DNA from: Ferruginibacter sp.
GTDB lineage: Bacteria > Bacteroidota > Bacteroidia > Chitinophagales > Chitinophagaceae
NCBI GenBank assembly: GCA_018057635.1
Contig: JAGPDJ010000010.1
Span: forward strand, 1 to 18,840
Direction of reading: 5' to 3'
DNA: 18,840 nt
Below are positions 11,182-18,840 of this stretch, piece after piece (the stretch's first letter is position 1; every line of letters begins with the position of its first letter). A model generated the notes under the pieces. That model was not told the DNA's origin and searched no databases. It was given only the letters and a program-made list of their open reading frames with translations. Made by a program: the position numbers and the translations under genes.

Positions 11182-12423
11182 TTATTCTTCTTCAAAATTG
11201 GTCATTTTAGCAGACACAAAAAATGCACCTTTGGTTACAATTTTTGCATCTTTTGGCATTTCCCGCAGTAAGGTTATTTCAGTATAGCCAATATCAGTTG
11301 TGCCTTTTGCAACCGGTATGCGTTTAAAGGTTTTTCCCGTTTCTGGTGCTGGTGTTTTTGATTTGAGTGAGTCTTTAGAATTTGGATTACCTGCATCTGC
11401 ATTTTCAATAAGTACAAAAATATAATCCTTGCCATCTACGTTTACAATTGCTTCATTTGGTACGGCAGGGACCGTATTTTGTTCCAGGCTTATTATCGCT
11501 GTAACATTCATGCCATCAATCAATCCTGTTTTATCGCCCAGTACTTTTGCATGAATTGAAACTGCTTTGCTTTCTCCTTCGAAAGATGAACCCAAAGAAA
11601 ATATCTGTGCATCGTATTCTTTACCAGGGTTATTCGTAACTGTAAAATGAATCACCTGGTTATTCTTTAGTTTAGGTAAATCTTTTTCATAAACAAACAA
11701 ATCAAGATGTAGCTGGCGGTTATCCACTATTTCAGCAACTGCTGTTGTTACATCTATATAGCTACCCATTTTTACAAGTACATTGCTAACAACTCCACTG
11801 ATGGGGCTTGATACGGAAAGTACTGAAACCAATTTCCCATTGGAAAGCCTTGCAGGATTGATACCCATTAACTGTAATTGCTGGGCAAGGGTTGAGCGTA
11901 GTGTTCTTAAACTTCTTAATTCAGTTTCTGCTGACTGTAGATTTTTTAAAGCTCCGGCATTGCCTTCGTTCAATTCTTTTTGCCTTTTTACTTCCAACTC
12001 GGCAAAGGCAATTTTTCCGCTCACACTCAGGTACTGGCTTTGGGCCTGTATAAATTCGGGATTGGCAACGGTTGCAATTGTTTGACCTTTTGAAACGTGG
12101 CTACCCGGTTGCACCAGCAAGGATTTTATTACACCGCTGTAAATTGAATTTACGCTGGCTTTATTTTGATTGGGAACTTTAAGCACCCCATTTGCTTTAA
12201 CTGCTGCTGTTAATTGCTTTTGCTCAATAACACCTAATTCTACACCAATACTTTCTATTTGTTCGTTGGTGAGTGTGGCGGTATTTGGGTTTGCATGTTC
12301 CTCCGTGGCTTCGCTTTCGGGTTTAGCTTCGGCAGTCTTTTCTGTTTCGGCAGTTTTACTACCACAGGAAACAACAAAAAAAAGGTTGGCTAAAATCAAT
12401 ACTGTAATTAAAAACTTTGTCAT
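11182..12423 (-). CDS. czcB-like: Periplasmic adaptor (membrane fusion) subunit of HME-RND efflux pump, lipoprotein
   Basis: 413 aa. The N-terminal signal ends in the lipobox FVVSC, with Cys20 as the lipidation site, so it is anchored to a membrane facing the periplasm. An acidic linker (about 25-48) follows. The barrel-sandwich (lipoyl) half containing VNSIYSGVIKSLLVQPGSHV (about 91-110) leads into an alpha-hairpin (about 125-190, IQAQSQYL...LQQLQLMGI). The second lipoyl half contains SPISGVVSN, and the beta-barrel domain VFYEKDLPKL-like region and IIDGMNVTA follow. It bridges the RND pump and the outer-membrane channel. It lies 10 bp downstream of the RND gene. There is no CusF-like or His-rich N-terminal domain, consistent with a Zn/Co/Cd rather than Cu/Ag system. 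Confidence 0.9.
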   Translation of the reverse strand: MTKFLITVLILANLFFVVSCGSKTAETEKTAEAKPESEATEEHANPNTATLTNEQIESIGVELGVIEQKQLTAAVKANGVLKVPNQNKASVNSIYSGVIKSLLVQPGSHVSKGQTIATVANPEFIQAQSQYLSVSGKIAFAELEVKRQKELNEGNAGALKNLQSAETELRSLRTLRSTLAQQLQLMGINPARLSNGKLVSVLSVSSPISGVVSNVLVKMGSYIDVTTAVAEIVDNRQLHLDLFVYEKDLPKLKNNQVIHFTVTNNPGKEYDAQIFSLGSSFEGESKAVSIHAKVLGDKTGLIDGMNVTAIISLEQNTVPAVPNEAIVNVDGKDYIFVLIENADAGNPNSKDSLKSKTPAPETGKTFKRIPVAKGTTDIGYTEITLLREMPKDAKIVTKGAFFVSAKMTNFEEE

Positions 12424-12433
12424 CTTTTATATT

Positions 12434-15400
12434 TTATTGATTGATGTAATAATTGTACTGAATAACAGAATGGTTATAAACATTGAGATTCTCCAGGTAA
12501 TTTTTTTGAATTTCAATGGCCTGTGTGAGAAACTGCGAAAGCTCGGCAAAACTAATTTCGCCGGCACGGTAAGCCAATGAAGATGCTTTGATGATCTCAT
12601 CTGCCTGTTTTAATCCGGCAGTTTCATAAAACGAAAGCATATTACTGTTTCTTGCAATCTCCTGCTGCCTTAAAAGTTGTTGTGTATTTAATACCTGTTT
12701 GCTATAATCAAATTGCTTTTGCTGTACGGCCATTTCCGCCTCTGCAACTTTTACCTTGCTGCGATAAGCTTTTGCGCTAAACAAAGGGAATGCTGCTGTT
12801 ACAGAAAAACCGGTGAAGGGATCTTTTGCCCCCCACAGATTCTGCGTAAAAAAGCGGCCAGAAAACTCAGGTTTGTTTTCATTTTTTATTACACTTATTC
12901 CTGCATTTGCAATTTTAATGTTTTGTGATTGCAAAGCCAGCACCGGATGGAGGCTGTCGTTTGCCGCACTAGGCATCATCAGTTTTTCCAAAGGCTTCAT
13001 CATGGGCAATATCAAATTCTGCGAGTTAAGTAACTGCATTAATGACTGCTGCTGAATTTGCACATCATTATTTATCTGTTGCAACAATGCCTGTAATTCC
13101 ATCATCCGCACATTGGCTGCAATACTGTCTAAACCGGGGCTATCGCCTGTTTTTACTTTCAGCACGGCTGCATTGCTCAGCGATTTATAAATACTATCCA
13201 GGCGATGATACAATTGCAGCTTATCCTGCAAATACCAAAGCTGGTAATAGATAGTGCGTACATCTCTTTTAATATCCACATCAATAGCAGCGGTATTAAC
13301 CTCGTAGTATTTTAATTGCTCACCGTACAGATTTTTCTGTGCCTTGTACAAACCGGGCCATGCGATACTTTGGGAGATGCCAACTTTTAAAATGCCTTTA
13401 GTGTCGCTTGGGCGAAAGTCTTCATTTTCCGCAAACACGCCTGTTTTGGGAAACAGATTTGCTGTTTTTATTTGTGCTTTTCCTTTAACCATCTGCTGAC
13501 TGTTTATGCCATATTGCAGATTATTTTTAGCCATCGAAATCACTTCGCTTACAGGTAATCTTTTTACAGCCCCTTCTTGCGCAAACAGGCTGGTTGATGA
13601 TGTAAGGAAAATAATACCCGTTAAAATTGAAGCTACAGGATTAACTTTCATTTTATTTTTTTTGGAAAAGATGATATACAAACAAGGCAACACTACCAGG
13701 GTTAACAATGTAGCGGTTATCAATCCTCCAATTACTACAGTTGCTAAAGGCTTTTGTACCTCTGCACCTGCACCACTTGAAAAAGCCATAGGTATAAAAC
13801 CTAAAGCAGCAACGGAAGCTGTCATTAAAACCGGCCTTAGCCGTATCCTGGTTCCCTCTCTTACTCTTTGCATTATATCTTTCATGCCATCTTTTTCCAA
13901 CTGGTTAAAAGTGCTTACTAACACAATTCCATTCAATACTGCCACACCAAACAGCGCAATAAAGCCAACGCCTGCTGAAATACTGAAGGGCATTCCTCTT
14001 AACAGCAATGCAAACACACCGCCAATGGCACTCATGGGTATTGCCGTAAAAATGAGGGAAGCGTTTTTGACAGAATTAAAAGTAAAATACAGCATAAAGA
14101 AAATGAGTGCCAAGGCCAATGGAACCACGATCATAAGCCTCGCCGATGCTTTTTGCAGATTTTCGAATGTGCCACCATAAGTATAATAATAACCTGCCGG
14201 TAGTTTTACTTTTGCATCTAATTTTTGCTGTGCTTCTTTTACTACACTTGCCACATCTCTACCGCTTACATTAAAGCTTACATAAATTCTGCGCTTGCCT
14301 GATTCCCTGCTTATTTGCGCCGGACCACTTTTAAAAGATACACTGGCAACCTGTGATAATGGAATTTGATTACCGTTGCTCATTGGTACAAATAATTCAC
14401 TTACATCATCCAGGTTTGTACGGTGTGTACTATCTAACCGTAACACCAAATCAAATTTTCTTTCATTCTCAAATACAACACCTGCTTCTTCACCGGCAAA
14501 GGCAGTGCTTACAACGTGGTTTATATCTTCAATATTTAAACCATAGCCAGCCAATTTTGCCCGGTCGTATTCAATGGTAATTTGCGGCAGCCCATCCACC
14601 CGCTCCACCTGTGGTTGGGTAATGCCTTCAATTGAGCCTATTACTTTCGCTACTTTATTAGCATACGTAACGAGGCTGTCTAAATTTTCTCCAAATATTT
14701 TAATGGCCACATCCTGTCTTATACCTGTCATTAATTCATTAAAACGCATTTGTATGGGCTGGCTTGGTTCGGCTATAACGCCGGGTATTTCGGATAACTT
14801 GTCTCTCATCTTATCAGACAATTCATAAAAACCAAGGTTTGACTTCCATTCTTTTTTATCTTTCAGTATCACCATTAAATCTGTGGCTTCGGGTGGCATA
14901 GGGTCTGTAGCTACATCACCTGCACCGGTTTTACCAATTACCATTTTTACTTCGGGAAATTTCATCAGCATCCGCTCTGCCATCATTACTGTTTCGGTTG
15001 TTTGTGATAAGGAAGATCCCTGAGGCAATACAAACTCAATCGCATAATCACCTTCTTCCAATGTTGGAATAAATTCGCCTCCCATATTTTTAAAAATAAA
15101 AACAGCTATAATCAACAACCCAACTGCGACAGCTACTATGGCATATTTTATTTTGAGGGCTCCTTTTAAAAGCGGGGCATAACCACGCTGAAACAGGTCC
15201 ATCATTTTATCAGAAAAATTCTTTTCGTGTTTGGTGTTTTTTGAAAGAAAGAGGGCACTCATCATTGGAATGTACGTGAGTGACAATAACAGTGCACCCA
15301 AAATTGCAAAGGCTACTGTTTCTGCCATTGGTCGAAACATTTTCCCTTCTACACCCTGCAAAGAAAGTATGGGCAGGTAAACTATTAGAATTATGATTTG

Positions 15401-16753
15401 ACCGAATGCTGCGGAACTCATCATTTTCTTTGCGCTGCCTTCTACAGCATGATCCATTTGATGCTGGGTAAGTCTGCCTGCAAGTTTTTGACTACCTAAA
15501 TAATGCAGTGTGGCTTCTACAATAATTACAGCGCCATCTACAATTAAACCAAAATCTATTGCCCCTAAACTCATGAGGTTGGCACTTACACCAAATAAAT
15601 TCATTAGTGCCAGTGCAAATAGTAATGATAAAGGAATGGCAGAAGCCACAATTAAACCTGCACGCCAGTTACCCAGGAATAAAACCAGCACCAGTATTAC
15701 AATCAATGCACCTTCTATCAGGTTTGTTTTTACGGTATTAATGGCACGGTCAATTAAATTGGTACGGTCTAAAAATGCTTCTATTTCCACATCATCGGGT
15801 AGTGATTTTTGTACAGTTACCATTCTTTCTTTTACCAGCTTTACAACTGATGCACTATTGGCTCCTTTCATCATCATTACAATACCACCCACTACTTCTT
15901 TTTCGCCATTATATGTCATAGCTCCGTAGCGTGGTGGCGAACCAAATTGTACGGTACCTACATCTTTTATGAGTACCGGTACACCGCTTTGTATTTTTAT
16001 AACAATGTTTTCAATGTCTGCAAAAGTTTTTACCAGTCCTACGCCTCTTATAAAATAAGCATTGGGCTTTCTGTCGATATAAGCACCGCCGGTATTTTCA
16101 TTATTTTTTTCAAGCGCAACAAACACTTCGGGTATGGTTACATTCATGGCTTTAAGCCTGTCGGGGCTTACAGCTACCTCATATTGTTTGCTGATGCCAC
16201 CGAAACCTGAAACTTCTGCCACACCGGCAATACCGGTTAACTGGCGACCTACAATCCAATCCTGCATGGTGCGTAATTCCATAGCAGAATATTTTGCTTC
16301 GCTACCTTTTTTTGGATGGATAACATACTGGTATATTTCTCCAAGCCCTGTTGTAACAGGCCCCATTTCGGGATTACCCATTCCTTTGGGAATTTGCTCT
16401 TCTGCTTCTTTAAGTTTTTCCGATATAAGTTGCCGGGCAAAGTAAATGTCCATGTCTTCTTTAAAAACTACGGTGATTACACTTAACCCAAATCGGGAAA
16501 AGGAACGCATTTCATCAATACCCTGTACATTAGAGAGCGCCCTTTCCACAGGATAGGTGATAAACTGCTCTACTTCCTGAGCTGCCAGTGTTGGGGCACG
16601 GGTAATTACCTGCACCTGGTTATTGGTAACATCGGGTAAGGCATCAACGGGTAATTTTGAAGCACTCCATAAACCCCAAATAATAAGGGCCAGGGTCATT
16701 ACCCCGATGATTAGTTTATTCTTTATACTGAACTGAATAATTTTATTAAGCAT
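12434..16753 (-). CDS. czcA-like: HME-RND metal efflux pump fused to a TolC-like outer-membrane factor
   Basis: 1439 aa. Residues 1-1034 form a complete RND pump: TM1 in the first 30 residues, periplasmic porter domains, then TM4 with DFGLIVDGAVIIVE (Asp400, Asp406, Glu413). This is the proton-relay signature of Zn/Co/Cd/Ni (CzcA-type) rather than Cu/Ag pumps. From residue 1035 (MKVNPVASIL...SLFAQ) a signal-peptide-like segment leads into an outer-membrane-factor domain of about 380 aa (LPVSEVISMAKNN, helical repeats, KNYLENLNVYNHSVIQYNYYINQ) equal to CzcC. Such fusions are, to my knowledge, common in Bacteroidota. The junction is an 8-A run directly before an internal ATG (13651) with an ideal A-rich context, so a separate channel protein may also be made. 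Fusion across the periplasm poses a topology puzzle unless the chain is processed. Confidence 0.93.
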   Translation of the reverse strand: MLNKIIQFSIKNKLIIGVMTLALIIWGLWSASKLPVDALPDVTNNQVQVITRAPTLAAQEVEQFITYPVERALSNVQGIDEMRSFSRFGLSVITVVFKEDMDIYFARQLISEKLKEAEEQIPKGMGNPEMGPVTTGLGEIYQYVIHPKKGSEAKYSAMELRTMQDWIVGRQLTGIAGVAEVSGFGGISKQYEVAVSPDRLKAMNVTIPEVFVALEKNNENTGGAYIDRKPNAYFIRGVGLVKTFADIENIVIKIQSGVPVLIKDVGTVQFGSPPRYGAMTYNGEKEVVGGIVMMMKGANSASVVKLVKERMVTVQKSLPDDVEIEAFLDRTNLIDRAINTVKTNLIEGALIVILVLVLFLGNWRAGLIVASAIPLSLLFALALMNLFGVSANLMSLGAIDFGLIVDGAVIIVEATLHYLGSQKLAGRLTQHQMDHAVEGSAKKMMSSAAFGQIIILIVYLPILSLQGVEGKMFRPMAETVAFAILGALLLSLTYIPMMSALFLSKNTKHEKNFSDKMMDLFQRGYAPLLKGALKIKYAIVAVAVGLLIIAVFIFKNMGGEFIPTLEEGDYAIEFVLPQGSSLSQTTETVMMAERMLMKFPEVKMVIGKTGAGDVATDPMPPEATDLMVILKDKKEWKSNLGFYELSDKMRDKLSEIPGVIAEPSQPIQMRFNELMTGIRQDVAIKIFGENLDSLVTYANKVAKVIGSIEGITQPQVERVDGLPQITIEYDRAKLAGYGLNIEDINHVVSTAFAGEEAGVVFENERKFDLVLRLDSTHRTNLDDVSELFVPMSNGNQIPLSQVASVSFKSGPAQISRESGKRRIYVSFNVSGRDVASVVKEAQQKLDAKVKLPAGYYYTYGGTFENLQKASARLMIVVPLALALIFFMLYFTFNSVKNASLIFTAIPMSAIGGVFALLLRGMPFSISAGVGFIALFGVAVLNGIVLVSTFNQLEKDGMKDIMQRVREGTRIRLRPVLMTASVAALGFIPMAFSSGAGAEVQKPLATVVIGGLITATLLTLVVLPCLYIIFSKKNKMKVNPVASILTGIIFLTSSTSLFAQEGAVKRLPVSEVISMAKNNLQYGINSQQMVKGKAQIKTANLFPKTGVFAENEDFRPSDTKGILKVGISQSIAWPGLYKAQKNLYGEQLKYYEVNTAAIDVDIKRDVRTIYYQLWYLQDKLQLYHRLDSIYKSLSNAAVLKVKTGDSPGLDSIAANVRMMELQALLQQINNDVQIQQQSLMQLLNSQNLILPMMKPLEKLMMPSAANDSLHPVLALQSQNIKIANAGISVIKNENKPEFSGRFFTQNLWGAKDPFTGFSVTAAFPLFSAKAYRSKVKVAEAEMAVQQKQFDYSKQVLNTQQLLRQQEIARNSNMLSFYETAGLKQADEIIKASSLAYRAGEISFAELSQFLTQAIEIQKNYLENLNVYNHSVIQYNYYINQ

Positions 16754-16762
16754 ATCTTTTTT

Positions 16763-16906
16763 CTATTTGGCTATATGGCCGTAAACATGAATCATTCTTT
16801 TTACAATTGCTATTAAAAGAATGCTACAAGCCAGCGTTATTAAAATGGTTTTGCTTATCGTAAGCAATTTTTCTTTTTTGCTTTTCAGACTTTTTTTTGT
16901 TGCCAT
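16763..16906 (-). CDS. Small membrane protein (47 aa) preceding the RND pump gene
   Basis: A very basic N-terminus (MATKKSLKSKKEKL) is followed by one hydrophobic helix (about residues 18-35, ILITLACSILLIAIV) and a short basic, His-containing tail (KRMIHVYGHIAK). Topology is probably N-in, C-out with the tail in the periplasm. It stops 9 bp before the pump start, implying one transcript. I recognise no family. Small single-pass subunits accompany several RND pumps (AcrZ-like by analogy only). I chose ATG 16906; a longer in-frame start at 16948 would add a non-conserved-looking 14 residues. Confidence 0.55.
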   Translation of the reverse strand: MATKKSLKSKKEKLLTISKTILITLACSILLIAIVKRMIHVYGHIAK

Positions 16907-16982
16907 TTTTGAAATGGGAATAAATGATTGATGCCCGCATACACCCAAAATGGGCTATGTAGCAATTCGATTAAGGAAGTAA

Positions 16983-17300
16983 TTAAGATATTTGCGGAGG
17001 CTGCCAGATAGAATAATGCGCTTCGGCATTTAAGGCTACATTAAAAAGAGGATATTTTTCTGATTGAAATACTATTTTAGAAACCTGGGCTTTGGAAAAA
17101 GGAGCATAATATGCTGATGTTGCACAGCATGAGCAGGTACAAAAAGGGCTGCAGATCTCGGAATTGTGATTATGTTGCTGGTGATTGCTATTGGCTGAAA
17201 TTTCTACCGGAGCCTTTACATTACACTCTTTACTGTCACAGCATGGAAGGCATGACAGGTAAAGAAGAAAGAAGCTCATTATGAAAGTAAAAAGTTTCAT
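16983..17300 (-). CDS. DUF6660 family Cys/His-rich exported protein
   Basis: 105 aa with a signal peptide (MKLFTFIMSFFLLYLSCLP) and cysteines clustered as PCCDSKEC. A His/Asn stretch HQQHNHN is followed by the family core ICSPFCTCSCC, and the protein ends YSIWQPPQIS. The core and the IWQPP end match DUF6660 as I know it, frequently the first gene of Bacteroidota metal-efflux operons. Ten or so Cys plus His in an exported small protein suggests periplasmic metal binding or sensing (inference). I chose ATG 17300; the longer frame would start with TTG. It is the first gene of the - strand island, with a promoter-like TATATTTG just upstream. Confidence 0.82.
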   Translation of the reverse strand: MKLFTFIMSFFLLYLSCLPCCDSKECNVKAPVEISANSNHQQHNHNSEICSPFCTCSCCATSAYYAPFSKAQVSKIVFQSEKYPLFNVALNAEAHYSIWQPPQIS

Positions 17301-17306
17301 CTGGTG

Positions 17307-17314
17307 CAAATATA
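17307..17314 (-). promoter_or_regulatory. Bacteroidota-type -7 box (TAnnTTTG) before DUF6660
   Basis: On the - strand, TATATTTG lies 6 bp before the DUF6660 ATG, within a very AT-rich upstream region. This matches the TAnnTTTG consensus of the phylum's primary sigma factor. If it is used, the mRNA would be leaderless or nearly so. No convincing -33 TTG element is seen, so this is moderate evidence only. Confidence 0.42.
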
Positions 17315-17363
17315 AATGTAATTATAACTAATTAAAATTTTAACCTTGCTACCTTGTTGCAAA

Positions 17364-18124
17364 TCAGAAATAAGTAGAAACCCCAAAACTAAACCCGCCT
17401 GTATTTGCAGGAGGATTGCCAAGGATATCTTGTTGTTGCTGGTGGCGGTAATTTAAGCGCAACACAGTTTGTGTTGTAGGGCGGAAGCTGATAGCAGGCA
17501 CAATGCTCCATATATCTTCAGAAAAATTTCCTCCTATGCTGGTAAACTTTCCTACATTCCAGTCAACATATTCAAACCTGCAGGCAACGTTGAATGTTTC
17601 TTTTTCCCATCCAAATATTTTTTTTTTAACAGGGGTTGAACAATATCAATAAAATCTCCGTGTTGCATATTACCAAACTGCTGGGTAAAGCTGCTGGGTA
17701 CATTAACCTTAACCCATGCCCATTCGCCGGTTATAAAAGTATTGATCCTGGGCAAAGTGCTGTTGAAATCAATGGCAAATACATCTACCCTCCTTCTATC
17801 ATCTAACCGCAACCCATTATCCTGGAACTTGTTATATACACCACCCATATACGACAACCCAAGTTCTGCAATTTCACTATTCTTTACTGCCAGCTTACCT
17901 GTAAAAAGCGGAAGGCCACTGTTGATTTCTTCAAAACGTTCGGAATTGTTTTTCGCAGCGGGCAGAAAGGTTTTGTTTTCCGGGTTATCAACAATAGAAT
18001 TATTAAAACTTCCGGACAGATACAATTCATAGCCAAACATCCAGTCATTATCATAATGTTTTCCATACAAACCAAAACCTGCATTGCTCCAGGTAGCCGG
18101 TAACATATGTATATACGAAACCAT
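17364..18124 (-). pseudogene. Porin-like outer-membrane beta-barrel gene, 5'-truncated and frameshifted
   Basis: From 18124 the frame reads LPATWSNAGFGLYGKHYDND, then alternating beta-strand segments (YELYLSGSFNNS, AELGLSYMGGVYN, NTFITGEWAWVKVN). At a 10-base A/T run (17618-17627) the frame breaks. Reading on in another frame restores FGWEKETFNVACRFEYVDWN, FTSIGGNFSEDIW, LRLNYRHQQQ and a classic barrel end FGVSTYF-stop at 17364. The missing N-terminus (signal peptide and first strands) ends exactly where the duplicated block begins (18124), and a TAA lies just upstream in frame. Thus the gene is broken by the repeat and by an indel. It resembles a phosphate-selective or generic porin; the original substrate is unknown. 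Confidence 0.72.
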
Positions 18125-18204
18125 AAATTAACCAATTTAGGCAATTCATACAAATTATTAAGGATTGCCCCAAGGGTTTAAATATTTCGTACCAGCATGG
18201 AAAT

Positions 18205-18423
18205 TCACTCAAATTGGATATTATACACCAATTTAAAAGCAAGCTTAATTTTCAGGGTAATTGATGTGGGTAAATTGTACCCTTCTAAAAATATGAGTTC
18301 AGTGCTAGTTTCATTTTTCTGCAGTGAAATATACTTGATTTGAGTTATCGGAAAGAACAACGAATGCCTTTGCTGGATTTGGGATACTTCCTCCCAGAAG
18401 AGATCAATTTGAAAGTTTGTCAT
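18205..18423 (-). CDS. Small hypothetical protein (72 aa), second copy
   Basis: Paralogue of the 72-aa product at 7077-7295, identical in length and with the same MTNFQIDLFWEEV start and LIFLEGYNLP core. Differences cluster in the C-terminal half (for example TSITLKIKLAFKLVYNIQFE here). Unrecognised family, no signal or membrane helix. Confidence 0.6.
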   Translation of the reverse strand: MTNFQIDLFWEEVSQIQQRHSLFFPITQIKYISLQKNETSTELIFLEGYNLPTSITLKIKLAFKLVYNIQFE

Positions 18424-18514
18424 AGTTGGATATTTACTGGCAAAGCTATTTCAATGTGGAAATAATGGGAGGAGAAAAACAACAGAAATTTGGGGTGTTT
18501 TTCTTCTCAAAGGG

Positions 18515-18547
18515 AAAGGCTGGCCGGTAATTACCGACCAGCCTTTT
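18515..18547. terminator. Terminator hairpin, second copy
   Basis: AAAGGCTGG-C-CGG and CCG-A-CCAGCCTTTT, the counterpart of 7386-7419. The loop differs but the stem bases are unchanged. Confidence 0.68.
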
Positions 18548-18558
18548 AAGTAAAGCCC

Positions 18559-18771
18559 TTATACCGGTACTATACGATGCTGCCAAGCCAGGTGAAGCTG
18601 AGCCACCCCTGCTACTACCGGGCAATGATATATTATGTAAACGTATTGATCATTGTGGCAACCGGATGTAACGAATGAAACCCATTTACGGCGCTTACGA
18701 CCCGGGAAATTTGACAATGGAATATTGGTGAGACCAATGCCGAAAGAAAATGATACTGACATAACGAACAT
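18559..18771 (-). CDS. Small conserved hypothetical protein (70 aa), second copy
   Basis: Paralogue of 7429-7644, one codon shorter (SS to S after MSV). The segment from LTNIPLSNFPGRKRRKWVSF through HRIVPV is nearly identical at protein level (Val/Ile exchanges only) despite scattered silent DNA changes. Start chosen at ATG 18771 by the same conservation argument. Confidence 0.6.
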   Translation of the reverse strand: MFVMSVSFSFGIGLTNIPLSNFPGRKRRKWVSFVTSGCHNDQYVYIIYHCPVVAGVAQLHLAWQHRIVPV

Positions 18772-18840
18772 TTTAAATGAAAAAATAAAATACCTGCAGT
18801 ATCCTAGCACCGGAATTGAGCAAAACACATAAATGAGGGC

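Larger units (their letters stand above)
18124..18836. repeat. Direct repeat block, copy 2 (about 713 bp)
   Basis: Second copy of 6994-7709 in the same orientation, including both small genes and both hairpins. Its left edge abuts the truncated porin gene. Its right edge is close to the window end, so it may extend further. Confidence 0.83.

Noticed and set aside
15510..16445. Several + strand frames opposite the RND pump
   Set aside because: All are antisense to a strongly supported pump with intact motifs.
1..18840. CRISPR array, tRNA or rRNA genes, transposase genes
   Set aside because: No regularly spaced short repeats, no tRNA cloverleaf or rRNA-like sequence, and no recognisable transposase or integrase frame were seen by eye on either strand.

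Overview
The window looks like a chromosomal accessory region of a Bacteroidota bacterium, most likely Chitinophagaceae-like (inference from protein families and codon style, not from a marker gene). Starts are preceded by A-rich sequence rather than Shine-Dalgarno motifs. One TAnnTTTG promoter box is visible. DUF5675, DUF6943, DUF6660, DUF3703 and a CzcA fused to its outer-membrane partner are all typical of that phylum.

Layout. (1) 1-2433, + strand: the end of a thermonuclease-fold gene, then a compact module: a 251-aa conserved hypothetical, a DUF5675 protein overlapping it by one base, about 385 bp holding three previously unmarked 16-codon micro-ORFs, two small membrane (holin-like) proteins and a terminator. 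(2) 2432-2860, - strand: a DUF6943 gene converging on that terminator. (3) 2900-3930: gene-free, GC-richer sequence made of long imperfect palindromes and degenerate repeats. (4) 3927-6974, - strand: two AT-rich genes, a PD-(D/E)XK-like nuclease candidate and an OLD-type AAA ATPase/TOPRIM protein. Each is bracketed by its own short inverted repeat beginning GTT and ending AAC, and they are separated by a long palindromic attC-like site. This resembles two integron-type gene cassettes with defence-like cargo. (5) 6994-7709: a roughly 715-bp block with two small - strand genes and terminator hairpins. (6) 7950-17300, - strand: a heavy-metal efflux island. In transcription order it holds a DUF6660 Cys-rich exported protein, a 47-aa membrane protein, an HME-RND pump fused to a TolC-like channel, a lipoprotein adaptor, DUF3703, a 27-aa CxxC peptide, a NicO/UreH-like membrane protein and a P1B-2 (Zn/Cd/Pb) ATPase. 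(7) 17364-18123: a porin-like gene that has lost its 5' part and carries a frameshift in a 10-base homopolymer. (8) 18124-18836: a second, direct copy of block 5, joined exactly to the broken porin.

How it fits together. The RND-adaptor-channel complex would move divalent cations from the periplasm out of the cell. The P-type ATPase (and perhaps the NicO-like protein) would export them across the inner membrane, with the Cys/His-rich small proteins as likely metal handlers. The island lies between two direct repeats 11.13 kb apart and has no regulator gene in view. The most novel items are the tandem 16-codon micropeptides (same length, Trp at position 12), the inverted-repeat-bounded cassettes, and the duplicated small gene whose two copies differ almost only at synonymous sites.
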